Positions 1 through 9,520 of a DNA stretch of 64,000 bases are shown here, one piece after another. A model generated the notes under the pieces. The model was not told where the DNA came from. It was given only the letters and a program-made list of their open reading frames with translations, and searched no databases. Source of the stretch: an uncultured Hyphomicrobiales bacterium (lineage in GTDB: Bacteria; Pseudomonadota; Alphaproteobacteria; Rhizobiales; Beijerinckiaceae); contig CAIOVE010000043.1 of assembly GCA_903861645.1 (NCBI GenBank), positions 41,925 to 105,924 on the forward strand. Direction: 5' to 3'. The number at the start of each line of letters is the position of its first letter. Position 1 is the first letter of the stretch. The position numbers and the translations under genes were made by a program.

Positions 1-984
1 GTATTGTTGATGGCTTGCGCGCTCGCCCGCGCCACGACGGCCATCTCCCGCGCCGAGGATTTCTATCGCGGCAAGACGATCAATTTCGTCGTTGGCTTCG
101 GCGCCGGCGCCGGCATGGACACCACCGCCCGCACCATCGCGCGTCATTTGCCGCGCTTCATTCCCGGCGCGCCCAATGTGCTGGTCCAACAGATGGAAGG
201 CGCCGCGGGGCTGATCGCCGCGAACTATATCTCCCATCGCGTCGCGCCCGATGGCCTCACCATCGCGGCGCCTGGCCGCAGCTTTTTCATCGAGCCCATG
301 GTGGGTACGGCGTCGGCGCAGTTTGATCCCGTTCAACTGGGCTATGTGGGCGGCACGGGCGCGCAGAACACGATTCTCTGGGCGTCGGCGGCTTCCGGCG
401 CGCGCGATTACAAGGGCTTGCTCGCGGCGCGCGAGCCGCTGGCGCTGGGCGCGCTGGGCACGGGCACGCCTGGCGCCATCGTCGCCGCGCTGCTGGCCGA
501 ATCGGGCGCGCGAATACGCATCGTCACTGGCTACACGTCCGCCGCGCGGCTGATCATCGCGCTGGCGCAAGGCGAGTTGCAATCCGTTTTCCTTTCGGAG
601 GATTCCTTCGCCACCCAGCGCGAGGTGATCGACAACAAGATCGCCTTGCCCGTTCTGCAATCGAAGCCCGTCATTCCCGGCGTTCAACTCATCGGCGATG
701 TGTTGCCGGCCGCGCGTCGTCGGACGCTCGATCTGGCGCAGGCGGGCGAAAGCCTCGGGCTCATCATCATCACGCCGCCCGGCCTGCCGCGCGAACGGCT
801 CGATGTTCTGCGCAAGGCCTTCATGGAGATGTCGGGCGACGCCGCCTATCAGGCCGACATCGCGAAGTTCGACCGCGGTCGCATGCCCGCGCTTTCCGGC
901 GGCGCCGTCGCCGCCTATATCGCCGATCTCGCGCGCACGACGTCGCCCGCGGCCATCGAGGACTTCAACCGTCTGCGGCATTGA
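1..984 (+). CDS. TTT/Bug-family periplasmic substrate-binding protein (5' end outside window)
   Basis: This is a periplasmic solute receptor of the tripartite tricarboxylate transporter (Bug) family, which captures carboxylates or aromatic acids for a TctA/TctB-type membrane pair. The reading frame is open to the first base of the window. The visible N-terminus looks like the end of a signal peptide followed by a mature start containing FYRGKTINFVVGFGAG, the usual first beta strand and glycine loop. The rest has the family pattern of two alpha/beta lobes and about 310 mature residues, so little is missing. No TctA or TctB gene follows, because the next gene is mntH on the other strand. It belongs to the same subfamily as the receptor at 12684-13700, which also begins its mature part with FYRGKTIN. 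The ligand cannot be read from sequence. Family call is firm; the true start is unseen. Confidence 0.85.
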   Translation, partial: VLLMACALARATTAISRAEDFYRGKTINFVVGFGAGAGMDTTARTIARHLPRFIPGAPNVLVQQMEGAAGLIAANYISHRVAPDGLTIAAPGRSFFIEPMVGTASAQFDPVQLGYVGGTGAQNTILWASAASGARDYKGLLAAREPLALGALGTGTPGAIVAALLAESGARIRIVTGYTSAARLIIALAQGELQSVFLSEDSFATQREVIDNKIALPVLQSKPVIPGVQLIGDVLPAARRRTLDLAQAGESLGLIIITPPGLPRERLDVLRKAFMEMSGDAAYQADIAKFDRGRMPALSGGAVAAYIADLARTTSPAAIEDFNRLRH

Positions 985-995
985 CGCGGTTGGGT

Positions 996-2288
996 TCAGC
1001 CCAGTCCGGGAATTTCGACGCCCGCCGCGCTCAGCAACAGAACGGCGTTCAGCGCCAGAATGATCGCCGCGGCGACGAGCGACGCGATGCGCATGGCGGG
1101 GCCATTGACGAATTCGCCCATGATGTCGCGCCGCGCGCCCAGATGCAGCAGGGCGATCATCGGCACGGGCAGCACGATGCTCAGCACGATCTGGCTCATT
1201 ACGAGCGCGTCGGTGGCGCCATAGCCCAGCGCGACGACGACGAAGGCGGGGATCATTGTCAGCAGCCGTCGCAACCAGAGCGGCACGCGGAAGCGCACGA
1301 AGTCCTGCATGATGGACTGGCCAGCCATCGTGCCCACCACGGAGCTCGACAGGCCCGAGGCCAGCAGCGAAATCATGAACACGGCCGCCGCGGCGTTGCC
1401 CAGCAGCGGCGCGAGCGTGTGATAGGCGGTTTCGATTTCCGCCACGTCGGGATTGCCCGCGTGGAACACGGAAGCCGACATGCACACCATCGCCATGTTG
1501 ACGAGGCCGGCGAAGCCGAGCGCAAGCAAGACTTCGAGATTTGAAAACCAAAGAACGCGGCGGGTTTCGCGGGCGTTGTTCATGGGCACGCGATCACGCG
1601 TCAGATTCGAATGAAGGTAGATCGCGTGCGGCATGATGGTCGCGCCGATCACGCCCACCGCCAGCGCCACGGAGCGGGCGTCCGTCAGGCGCGGCGTAAC
1701 GACGCCGCTCAGGGCCGCGGACCAATCCGGTGGGGCGATCCAGAGCTCGACGACATAGCTCGCGCCGATCACGCCGATGAAGGCGGAAATCAGCGCCTCC
1801 ATCGGGCGAAAGCCCGCGCCCTGAAGACCGAGGATAAGATAGGTGGCCACGCCCGTCAGGACGAGACAGGTCATCAGCGGCAGGCCCGACAGCAGGCTCA
1901 TGCCGATGGCCGCGCCAAGGAACTCCGCGAGGTCGGTCGCCATGGCGCCGATCTCGCTGACGATCCACATGAAATAGACGATCGGCTTGGGATAATGCCG
2001 GGCGGCGAGGGTCGCTAGGCTCGCGCCGGTGACGATGCCCATGCGGGCCGACTGCGCCTGAAACAGCATCGCGGCGATATTGGCGAACAGCACCACCCAG
2101 AGCAGCATGTAGCCGTATTTCGCGCCCGCCTCGATGTTGGTCGCGAAATTGCCGGGGTCCATGTAGGCGATGGAGGCAATGAGCGCCGGGCCGACGAAGG
2201 GCAGAAACGCGCGCGGGCCATGCGTGCGCCCCTCGATGGACGCGCGTCCCGCCGAAATCGTTCTGTCGGACCAACCCGTGGAGCTCAC
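996..2288 (-). CDS. mntH: Nramp-family Mn2+/H+ symporter MntH
   Basis: A proton-coupled divalent metal (Mn2+, Fe2+) importer in the inner membrane. The 430-residue protein has about eleven hydrophobic segments. The family signature DPGN lies at residues 44-47 in TM1 and the metal-binding MPH motif at 219-221 in TM6, so the key ligands are intact. Length is normal for bacterial MntH. The start is a GTG at 2288; an AAGG stretch sits a few bases upstream and no internal ATG occurs before the DPGN motif. A 9-bp inverted repeat lies just upstream (2300-2327). The gene is convergent with the Bug receptor and downstream of ccrM on the same strand, but no functional link to either is apparent. Confidence 0.93.
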   Translation of the reverse strand: MSSTGWSDRTISAGRASIEGRTHGPRAFLPFVGPALIASIAYMDPGNFATNIEAGAKYGYMLLWVVLFANIAAMLFQAQSARMGIVTGASLATLAARHYPKPIVYFMWIVSEIGAMATDLAEFLGAAIGMSLLSGLPLMTCLVLTGVATYLILGLQGAGFRPMEALISAFIGVIGASYVVELWIAPPDWSAALSGVVTPRLTDARSVALAVGVIGATIMPHAIYLHSNLTRDRVPMNNARETRRVLWFSNLEVLLALGFAGLVNMAMVCMSASVFHAGNPDVAEIETAYHTLAPLLGNAAAAVFMISLLASGLSSSVVGTMAGQSIMQDFVRFRVPLWLRRLLTMIPAFVVVALGYGATDALVMSQIVLSIVLPVPMIALLHLGARRDIMGEFVNGPAMRIASLVAAAIILALNAVLLLSAAGVEIPGLG

Positions 2289-2299
2289 CTTTCAACCTT

Positions 2300-2327
2300 G
2301 CCCTGTTCGACGGGTTTTGAACAGGGC
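2300..2327 (-). promoter_or_regulatory. 9-bp inverted repeat between ccrM and mntH
   Basis: GCCCTGTTC (2300-2308) and GAACAGGGC (2319-2327) are perfect inverted repeats separated by 10 bases. The element lies 12 bases before the mntH GTG and 38 bases after the ccrM stop. It could be a weak terminator for ccrM (there is no T-tract), an RNA hairpin in the mntH leader, or a repressor operator. It does not match a known Mur or MntR box as I recall them. Confidence 0.4.
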
Positions 2328-2364
2328 CGGGCGCGCGACAGTTTGGCGTTGCGCCGGGGCAAGC

Positions 2365-3582
<1,218 letters not shown>

Positions 3583-3646
3583 CTATGCGGGGGCGAGGTA
3601 AAAACGTGGTTTAGAGACCGCCAACGCCGGTGTGTCTTTTTCGGAC

Positions 3647-3720
3647 GATTCCGTTAAGTATTTCAAAGGGTTTTGGGTCGTTTTCGACCCCCCGGCGCCA
3701 TAAGGTTAAGGGCGGGTTAG
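3647..3720 (-). promoter_or_regulatory. ccrM upstream region: GANTC site and CtrA-like box
   Basis: GATTC at 3647-3651 is a GANTC methylation site about 100 bases before the ccrM ATG. On the plus strand TTAA (3706-3709) is followed after exactly seven bases by TTAG (3717-3720), so the CtrA-type box matches seven of eight consensus positions and overlaps the rnhB stop codon. In Caulobacter and Brucella, ccrM is activated by CtrA and sensitive to GANTC methylation; assignment of that control here is inference. Confidence 0.5.
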
Positions 3721-4340
3721 CGCGAACGCGCCAGCGCGGCCGCGACGGGCGCGAAATCGCGACGATGACAATCGGTCGCGCCATGCTCGGCCAGCGCCTT
3801 CAGGTGGGCCGCGGTGCCATAGCCGGCGTGCCGATCGAAGCCGTATTCGGGATGCAGCAGGTGCAGGCGGGCCATCAGCCGGTCGCGCGTGACCTTCGCG
3901 ACAATGGACGCCGCGGCGATGGACAGCGAAATGGCGTCGCCCTTGACGATGGCCCGCGCCGGGCAAGGCAGATCGGGTGGAAGGACGTTGCCGTCGATCA
4001 GCGCCATGTCCGGGGCCAGCGTCAGCGCCTCGATCGCGCGACGCATGGCGAGCAGGCTCGCGGCGCGAATGTTGATCCGCTCGATTTCGGCGACGGAGCC
4101 ATAGCCAATGGCGATGGCGCGCGCGTCGCGCGCGATGATCTCGAATAGCTCGTCGCGGGCGCGGGCCGAAAGCTTCTTGGAGTCATTGGCGCCCAGGGGC
4201 AGCCGTTCGGGATCAAGCACCACCGCCGCCGCGACGACCGGGCCCGCCAGTGGACCGCGGCCGACTTCGTCAACGCCCGCCACGACGCGCGCGCCAGCGG
4301 CGAAAAACGCGCGTTCCCTGTCAAAGCCGGGTCCAGTCAT
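3717..4340 (-). CDS. rnhB: Ribonuclease HII
   Basis: A cytoplasmic endonuclease that cuts the RNA strand of RNA-DNA hybrids and removes single misincorporated ribonucleotides. The protein has 207 residues from the ATG at 4340. The active-site block GVDEVGRGPLAGPV begins at residue 22, giving Asp23 and Glu24, and the later metal ligand lies in ALIDGN (Asp116). The conserved ANDSKKL substrate-grip segment is also present. The frame is open 20 codons further upstream, but that stretch is not family-like. The neighbour on the same strand is ccrM, an arrangement I recall as common in this group. Nothing is missing. Confidence 0.95.
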   Translation of the reverse strand: MTGPGFDRERAFFAAGARVVAGVDEVGRGPLAGPVVAAAVVLDPERLPLGANDSKKLSARARDELFEIIARDARAIAIGYGSVAEIERINIRAASLLAMRRAIEALTLAPDMALIDGNVLPPDLPCPARAIVKGDAISLSIAAASIVAKVTRDRLMARLHLLHPEYGFDRHAGYGTAAHLKALAEHGATDCHRRDFAPVAAALARSR

Positions 4341-4470
4341 CGCTTGTTGTTCATTGGCTTCGATCCGCCGCCATGACGGCCGGCTTGGCCGGGGTCGCAT
4401 GGTTATGCTTAAGTGAATTCATATCATCCCGTTTCCCTTCGGGAATGGGCGGTTTTTGCGGAGAGAACAT

Positions 4471-4974
4471 ATGACCAGCGGTGTGGGCGATCAGGATTCC
4501 GGCGGTCTTCCCGTCGCGCAGGCTTTCGGCGCGGCGGATTCGGACCGCAACGAGGTGTTTGGCCAACTCGTCACGGGCGACGCGGACATCGTCGGCCTCG
4601 TGGCCTATTCGATCTACAAGCAAAACAAGCACGACTGGCTGGTTTCGTTCGCCAAACAGAAGGGGCGCGAACCCAACGAAAGCGAGCTTCAGTCCTATAT
4701 CATTGGCGAAAGCACCGCGCGCCGGCTCGCGACCTATCGCCATCTGGCCCAGTCGACGCTCGACGGCAATGGTCCGGAGGTCTCGGCCTCGCCTTCCAGC
4801 GAGGGCTTCGCCCAGCGCGGCTACGCCATCGCCCAGCGCAACAAGATGGCCGCCGCCCGCGGCGCGACGAACCCGGCGGTGAAAGCGGTTGGCTACATCG
4901 TCGCGGCGGTCGTGGTCGCCGTGGCGATCTATCTGGCGGCGAAATTCGGTTTGCCGGGCGTCGGGCGCCCCTGA
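4471..4974 (+). CDS. Conserved hypothetical tail-anchored membrane protein
   Basis: A 167-residue protein with no function I can name. The first 130 residues are hydrophilic and predicted soluble, with a YSIYKQNKHDWL segment near residue 40. Residues about 140-160 form one strongly hydrophobic stretch (AVGYIVAAVVVAVAIYLAA) close to the C-terminus, so it probably sits in the inner membrane as a tail-anchored protein with its bulk in the cytoplasm. The ATG at 4471 is preceded by GGAGAG at good spacing; a TTG fifteen bases upstream is less likely. It is divergent from rnhB and convergent with the radical SAM gene, so it is probably transcribed alone. I am confident it is a real gene and have no evidence for its role. 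Confidence 0.75.
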   Translation: MTSGVGDQDSGGLPVAQAFGAADSDRNEVFGQLVTGDADIVGLVAYSIYKQNKHDWLVSFAKQKGREPNESELQSYIIGESTARRLATYRHLAQSTLDGNGPEVSASPSSEGFAQRGYAIAQRNKMAAARGATNPAVKAVGYIVAAVVVAVAIYLAAKFGLPGVGRP

Positions 4975-4983
4975 GGGCGGCGC

Positions 4984-6171
4984 TCAGAAAAGACTCAACT
5001 GCGCGCCGGCCCGGCGCGGCGGCTTGAACAGGTCGGCGCGCAGCCTGACGCGGGTCCGGTTGAAGCCGAGCTTTTCGGCCGCGACCTCGAAGCGCCGGCC
5101 CGTCATCCAGGCGTAGGGCCCTTCGCCTGTCATGCGCTTGCCCCAGGTCGCGTCATAGGCCTTGCCGTCGCGCGTCGAGCGCACCAGCGACATGACGCGC
5201 CGGTATTTTTCCGGCGCCTTGTCGATCAGCCATTCGCCGAAGAGATCGCGGACCTCCAGCGGCAGGCGCAGCATCACATAGCCGGCGTCGCGCGCGCCCG
5301 CCGCGTGGGCGCGGGTCAGAATGGCTTCTATTTCCGCGTCGTTCACGCCGGGAATGATCGGCGCGACCATGACGGACGTGGGGATCCCCGCCTCGCTGAG
5401 TTGGCGGATGGCGTCGAGACGTCGTTCGGGCGTCGCCGCGCGCGGCTCCATGGAACGCGCGAGCCCCCGGTCGAGCGTCGTGATCGACAGCGCGACCTTG
5501 GCGAGGCCGAGCCGGGCCATGGGCGCGAGAATGTCGATGTCGCGGGTCACGAGCGCGCTCTTGGTGACGATGCCGACGGGATGGTTGGCGCGCGCCAGCA
5601 CCTCGAGGATCGCGCGCATGGCGCGATGGGTTTTCTCGATGGGCTGATAGGGGTCGGTGTTCGTGCCGATGGCGATGGTGCGCGGCGTGTAATTCGGCGC
5701 CGAAAGTTCCCGTTCCAGCAAGGCCGCCGCGCCTTCCTTGACGAACAGCTTGCGCTCGAAGTCCAGACCGGGCGACAGGCCCATGTAGGCGTGGGTGGGG
5801 CGAGCGAAGCAATAAACACAACCATGCTCGCAACCCCGGTAGGGATTGATCGACCGGTCGAAGGAAATGTCGGGCGAATCATTGCGGGTGATGATGGTCC
5901 GCGCCCGCTCCACGGTGACTTCCGTGGGGAAGGCCGGGGCCTCCTCCTCGATGTCCCAGCCGTCGTCCACGGGGACGCGCGCCTCCCGCTCGAAGCGGCC
6001 GCTGACGTTCGAGGCGACGCCACGCCCGCGCGGACGATCCGGGCGGGACGGCGCCTCGTCGAACCCTTCGCCCTGTCGGGCGCCCACGAATTTCCGCCCC
6101 GCGCGCGGTCGCGCCAATGAAAGGTCCGAGGCGGCGTCCCTGGGGGCGACGGTGGGCGCTTCGGTCAGCAT
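4984..6171 (-). CDS. PA0069/Rv2578c-family radical SAM protein, LexA box upstream
   Basis: A radical S-adenosylmethionine enzyme of unknown reaction, related to the group that contains spore photoproduct lyase-like proteins. The 395-residue sequence carries the [4Fe-4S] cysteines in RGCEHGCVYCFARPTH (Cys114, Cys118, Cys121), a CxxxCxxC motif, followed by a TIM-barrel-like body. The first 85 residues are basic, disordered-looking and variable, as is usual in this family. The ATG at 6171 is supported by AAGGAG seven bases upstream; a GTG or TTG further out is not needed. A perfect GTTC-N7-GTTC LexA box lies at 6207-6221, which suggests DNA-damage induction. The substrate is unknown. Confidence 0.85.
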   Translation of the reverse strand: MLTEAPTVAPRDAASDLSLARPRAGRKFVGARQGEGFDEAPSRPDRPRGRGVASNVSGRFEREARVPVDDGWDIEEEAPAFPTEVTVERARTIITRNDSPDISFDRSINPYRGCEHGCVYCFARPTHAYMGLSPGLDFERKLFVKEGAAALLERELSAPNYTPRTIAIGTNTDPYQPIEKTHRAMRAILEVLARANHPVGIVTKSALVTRDIDILAPMARLGLAKVALSITTLDRGLARSMEPRAATPERRLDAIRQLSEAGIPTSVMVAPIIPGVNDAEIEAILTRAHAAGARDAGYVMLRLPLEVRDLFGEWLIDKAPEKYRRVMSLVRSTRDGKAYDATWGKRMTGEGPYAWMTGRRFEVAAEKLGFNRTRVRLRADLFKPPRRAGAQLSLF

Positions 6172-6206
6172 GGCTGCTCCTTGGTGCGAACGGGAGAGGA
6201 ACAAAA

Positions 6207-6221
6207 GAACAAATAAGGAAC
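6207..6221 (-). promoter_or_regulatory. LexA (SOS) box before the radical SAM gene
   Basis: Read on the minus strand this 15-mer is GTTCCTTATTTGTTC, an exact match to the alphaproteobacterial LexA consensus GTTC-N7-GTTC. It sits 36 bases upstream of the ATG at 6171, a position where a repressor would cover or follow the promoter. A further GTTC four bases beyond gives a third half-site. The surrounding DNA is AT-rich compared with neighbouring genes. Confidence 0.75.
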
Positions 6222-6304
6222 ATATACTCTTTCGTCAAGGCGACTGTGGACAAGTCTGTGCATGACGGCAAAACCACGCGCGTTTTCCGTGATATGGAAT
6301 TGTC

Positions 6305-6823
6305 ATGCTTTCAGTGGTCGTGATTGCCGCCGACGCGGCCGTTCGCGTTTCCCCCTCGCCCGAGGCCATCGTTCGAACGCTCGCCGCGCTGGTGCCGGCG
6401 GTCGTGGCCGGCGTCGCGCGGGATTTCACGCTGGCGGGCCTTTCGGGCGCGCCGGGACTGGAGGAGATCGCCGATCACGCCGGTTGCGCGCTGGCGCTGG
6501 CGGACGGTCCGGATGCGGTTTTGGCCGCGGGACTGGGCCGCGCGCGCGGCGATCATTTGCTTGTGCTGCGGGCGGGCTTCGCGCCCGGCGCGGGCTTTCT
6601 CGAAGAGGCGGGCGACCTGATCGGCGGGGCATTCGCCGGGGCGGTCTTGCTGCGGTCGGAGGCCGAGACGCTGGTCACGCGACTCGCGCCCGATCTCGCG
6701 TCGGTTCAGGGGGTCATTGTCGCGCGGTCGCGGATGGCGTCCGGCGCGCGCGACATCGCCGGACTGGCGCGCGGCGTCAAGCCGGCGCGCACGATGCGCG
6801 CGCGTTTGCGGCGGGTTGATTAG
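6305..6823 (+). CDS. Degenerate GT2 (glycosyltransferase A-like) protein adjacent to moaB
   Basis: A 172-residue protein whose N-terminus (MLSVVVIAADAAV, then a helix with TLAALVPAVVAGV) follows the fold start of family 2 glycosyltransferases. Where the family shows a nucleotide-binding DGGSTD-like loop, this protein has AGLSGAPG, and no DxD metal motif is visible, so catalytic activity is doubtful. Short GT2-like proteins next to moaB are, as I recall, common in this order. It ends three bases into the convergent moaB gene (overlap at 6820-6823). No signal peptide or membrane segment is evident. The family assignment is moderate and based on pattern only; the role is unknown. Confidence 0.6.
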   Translation: MLSVVVIAADAAVRVSPSPEAIVRTLAALVPAVVAGVARDFTLAGLSGAPGLEEIADHAGCALALADGPDAVLAAGLGRARGDHLLVLRAGFAPGAGFLEEAGDLIGGAFAGAVLLRSEAETLVTRLAPDLASVQGVIVARSRMASGARDIAGLARGVKPARTMRARLRRVD

Positions 6824-7380
6824 GCGGGAGCCTTCGCCGAACCGCGGCGCAGGTGTTCATCGAGGCGCGGCATGATCTCGACGAAATTGCAGGGCCGGTA
6901 GCGATAGTCGAGCTGGTGGACAAGGATGCCGTCCCACGCGTCCTTGCAGGCGCCCGGCGAGCCCGGCAAAACGAAAATATAGGTCGCGCCGGCGACGCCA
7001 GCGGTGGCGCGCGACTGAATGGTCGACGTGCCGATCTTGTCATGGCTGATGCGATGAAACACCGCCGAAAAGCCCTCCATGTGCTTTTCGAACAGGGGCG
7101 CGATGGCCTCGGGCGTGACGTCGCGCCCGGTGAAGCCGGTGCCGCCGGTGGAGATGATGACATCCACGGCCGGGTCGGCGATCCACCGGCGCACGGTCGC
7201 GCGGATGGCCTCGACATCGTCGGTGACGATGGCGCGGTCGGCAAGCCGGTGGCCGGCTTTTTCCAGCCGCTCGACCAGCGTGCTTCCTGATTTGTCGTCC
7301 TCCAGCCGCCGCGTGTCGGAGACCGTCAGGACCGCGACGCCAAGCGGCACGAAGGTCCGGGATTCATCGATGCCGGGCAT
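6820..7380 (-). CDS. moaB: Molybdenum cofactor biosynthesis protein MoaB
   Basis: A MoaB/MogA-type molybdopterin adenylyltransferase family protein that acts in the cytoplasm in the adenylation of molybdopterin before Mo insertion. The 186-residue protein contains the MPT-binding signature IISTGGTGFTGRD around residue 75 and the family aspartate/serine pattern in FVLPGSPGACKDAWD near residue 143. Length matches MoaB (about 170-190). The other moa genes are not in the window. It follows the metallopeptidase gene with only a few bases between them (stop of that gene at 7387, MoaB ATG at 7380), so the two on the minus strand may be co-transcribed. Confidence 0.92.
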   Translation of the reverse strand: MPGIDESRTFVPLGVAVLTVSDTRRLEDDKSGSTLVERLEKAGHRLADRAIVTDDVEAIRATVRRWIADPAVDVIISTGGTGFTGRDVTPEAIAPLFEKHMEGFSAVFHRISHDKIGTSTIQSRATAGVAGATYIFVLPGSPGACKDAWDGILVHQLDYRYRPCNFVEIMPRLDEHLRRGSAKAPA

Positions 7381-7386
7381 GGCGTC

Positions 7387-8283
7387 TCACCGCGCGAAGG
7401 TGTTGCAACTGTCGATCTGACCGGATTGCAGGCCGGTTTGCAGCCATTGCACGCGCTGGGCGGCCGAGCCATGGGTGAAGCTGTCGGGCACGACGCGCCG
7501 GCCCGCCGCCTGTTGCAGCTTGTCGTCGCCAATGGCCTGCGCGGTGGCGACGGCCTTCTCGACGTCGCCCTTTTCGAGGATCTGCCACTTGCGGTCGGCG
7601 TTGGCGGCCCAGACGCCGGCGAGGCAATCGGCCATCAGCTCGATGCCGACGGACCATTTGTTGGCCTCGGCCTGACTGGACGCCTGTTGCTGGCGCTGCT
7701 GCACCTTGCCGAGCACGCCGAGCTGGTCCTCGATGTGATGGCCCATCTCGTGGGCGACCACGTAGGCGTAGGCGAAGTCGCCGCCGCCGCCGAAGCGGTT
7801 CTGCATCTCCTGGAAGAAGGACGTGTCGAGATAGATTTTCTTGTCCACCGGGCAATAGAAGGGCCCCATGGCCGACTGCGCCGCGCCACATCCCGAGCGG
7901 GTCTCGCCCGTGAAGAGCACGAGCGGCGCGGGGGTGAATTTGACGCCTTTTTGCGCCGGCAGCACTTCCGACCAGACGTCCTCGTTCTGCGCGAGAATGG
8001 CGGAGACAAAGCGACCGATCTGGTCGGTGGGCGCGCCGGTGCGGGCCGGGCGCGCGGGCGCCGACTGGGTCTGGACGGTCTGCGTCGCGCCGTTGAGCAT
8101 CTGCGCGCCGCCGATGAGAATGCGCGGGTCGATGCCAAGCGCGTAGGCGATGACGCCCAGAATGATCATCGTGCCGATGCCAAGTCCGCCGCCGCCGATG
8201 GGCAGTCCGCCGCCGCCCCCGCCGCTATCGTCGCCGCGGCGGTCCTCGATATTCTCGGACTGACGGAAATCTTCCCACTTCAT
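7387..8283 (-). CDS. YpfJ-like neutral zinc metallopeptidase (KPN_02809 family)
   Basis: A membrane-anchored putative zinc protease. The 298-residue protein opens with MKWEDFRQSENIEDRRG, the family's highly conserved start, then a glycine-rich linker, one transmembrane helix at about residues 36-52 and a periplasmic domain. The zinc motif HEMGHH lies at residues 178-183 (HExxH with His178 and His182), with a downstream glutamate in the helix LMADCLAGVWAA. Four cysteines (GCGAAQS, PFYCPVD and two later) may form disulfides. The in-frame codons 15 bases upstream of the ATG at 8283 are probably untranslated. Substrates of this family are not known to me. Confidence 0.9.
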   Translation of the reverse strand: MKWEDFRQSENIEDRRGDDSGGGGGGLPIGGGGLGIGTMIILGVIAYALGIDPRILIGGAQMLNGATQTVQTQSAPARPARTGAPTDQIGRFVSAILAQNEDVWSEVLPAQKGVKFTPAPLVLFTGETRSGCGAAQSAMGPFYCPVDKKIYLDTSFFQEMQNRFGGGGDFAYAYVVAHEMGHHIEDQLGVLGKVQQRQQQASSQAEANKWSVGIELMADCLAGVWAANADRKWQILEKGDVEKAVATAQAIGDDKLQQAAGRRVVPDSFTHGSAAQRVQWLQTGLQSGQIDSCNTFAR

Positions 8284-8479
8284 CGAAATCATCTCCACGC
8301 GCGGCGATCATCCGTCCGCGACGGCAACGCGTCCCTTCTAGCAAAGGCAAGCGCCCGCCGGTAGGGGGCGCGTTGGCGCGGCGTCTTTCCGACGGTCCCG
8401 CGGCCTCGACGGTCGTGGCCACGTTCAAGGAAATGACTCCGCGTGCATTGGGTCGATCAAACGGCCCGCGCCGGTGAAA

Positions 8480-9367
8480 TCACGGCCCTTCCATCGCCTT
8501 TTTCAGCGCGCGCAGGTCGGCCCAGGCGCCGCGCTTGGCGATGGGGGTTCGCAGCAGATAGGCGGGATGCAGGGTCGCCAGCGCGCGGATCGTCTTGCGC
8601 GTTCCATCGACGCCCTCGACATGGAAATCCCGCCAGCTTCCCCGCGCGCGCGTGATGCCCTCGCGCACGCCAAGCAGGGTCTGCATGGCCGAGGCGCCGA
8701 GGCAGACGAGAATGTCGGGGTCGCACAGGGCGATCTGGCGATGAATGAAGGGCAGGCAGATTGCCGTCTCCTGCGGGGTCGGCGCGCGGTTGCCGGGCGG
8801 ACGCCAGGGCACGACGTTGGCGATATAGACATGCGACCGGTCGAGGCCGATGGCGGCCAGCATACGGTCGAGCAACTGGCCGGCGCGGCCAACGAAAGGC
8901 TTGCCCTGCTTGTCCTCGTCGGCGCCGGGCGCCTCGCCCACCAGCATGACGCGCGCGCCGCGCGCGCCGTCCTCGAACGCCAGCCGGCTGGCGGTTCGCT
9001 TGAGGGCGCAGCCCTCGAAGGCGTCCATCGCCGTCCGCAGCGCGTCGAGATCGTGGGCGTTCGCGGCGAGTTCCGCGGCGGTGCGCGTCGCGGCGTCGGT
9101 CGCCAGAGCGGCGGGCGTGGGGGGCGGGACATTCTGAGCTGCCGCGACGAGGGGCGCGCGGGGCGCTTCGGCATCGCCCCGGACGGGCAGGGCGCGGGCT
9201 GTCGCCTCGGCCCTTGCCGGCGGCGTTTTGATCTGCTCGGCGGCGCAATCGGCGAAACGGTCGCGCGGCGCGTCGCCGACGATGCAATCGACGCCCATGT
9301 CGAGATACCAGCGCATGATGCTGGCGAGCTGGGCCGGATCGAGCGTGTCTGGCGAGGGGAGCGGCAT
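8480..9367 (-). CDS. Family 4-type uracil-DNA glycosylase
   Basis: A base-excision repair enzyme that removes uracil from DNA. The 295-residue protein has a variable N-terminal extension of about 130 residues and then the catalytic domain. Motif A reads [20 protein letters not shown] (around residue 145) and motif B reads HPAYLLR near the C-terminus. Family 4 enzymes bind a 4Fe-4S cluster; the usual first CxxC is not evident here, since only one cysteine is present in GCALKRTA, while two more occur in the [12 protein letters not shown] segment. Cluster binding is therefore uncertain. The ATG at 9367 fits the normal start; the frame is open 16 codons upstream. No LexA box is visible in front. 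Confidence 0.88.
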   Translation of the reverse strand: MPLPSPDTLDPAQLASIMRWYLDMGVDCIVGDAPRDRFADCAAEQIKTPPARAEATARALPVRGDAEAPRAPLVAAAQNVPPPTPAALATDAATRTAAELAANAHDLDALRTAMDAFEGCALKRTASRLAFEDGARGARVMLVGEAPGADEDKQGKPFVGRAGQLLDRMLAAIGLDRSHVYIANVVPWRPPGNRAPTPQETAICLPFIHRQIALCDPDILVCLGASAMQTLLGVREGITRARGSWRDFHVEGVDGTRKTIRALATLHPAYLLRTPIAKRGAWADLRALKKAMEGP

Positions 9368-9520
9368 GTCCCGACCATAGAAGCGGCGGCGCGCGAAGGC
9401 GAGTCGCGGGCGCATGGTTAACGATTGCTTTCCCTTTCGGGGCGATCGTTATATCGCGGATCGTCGAGTCGCCGTCGTCGACGCGAATCCGCCGGTCCGC
9501 GCGGAGGGGATGATCCCGCC

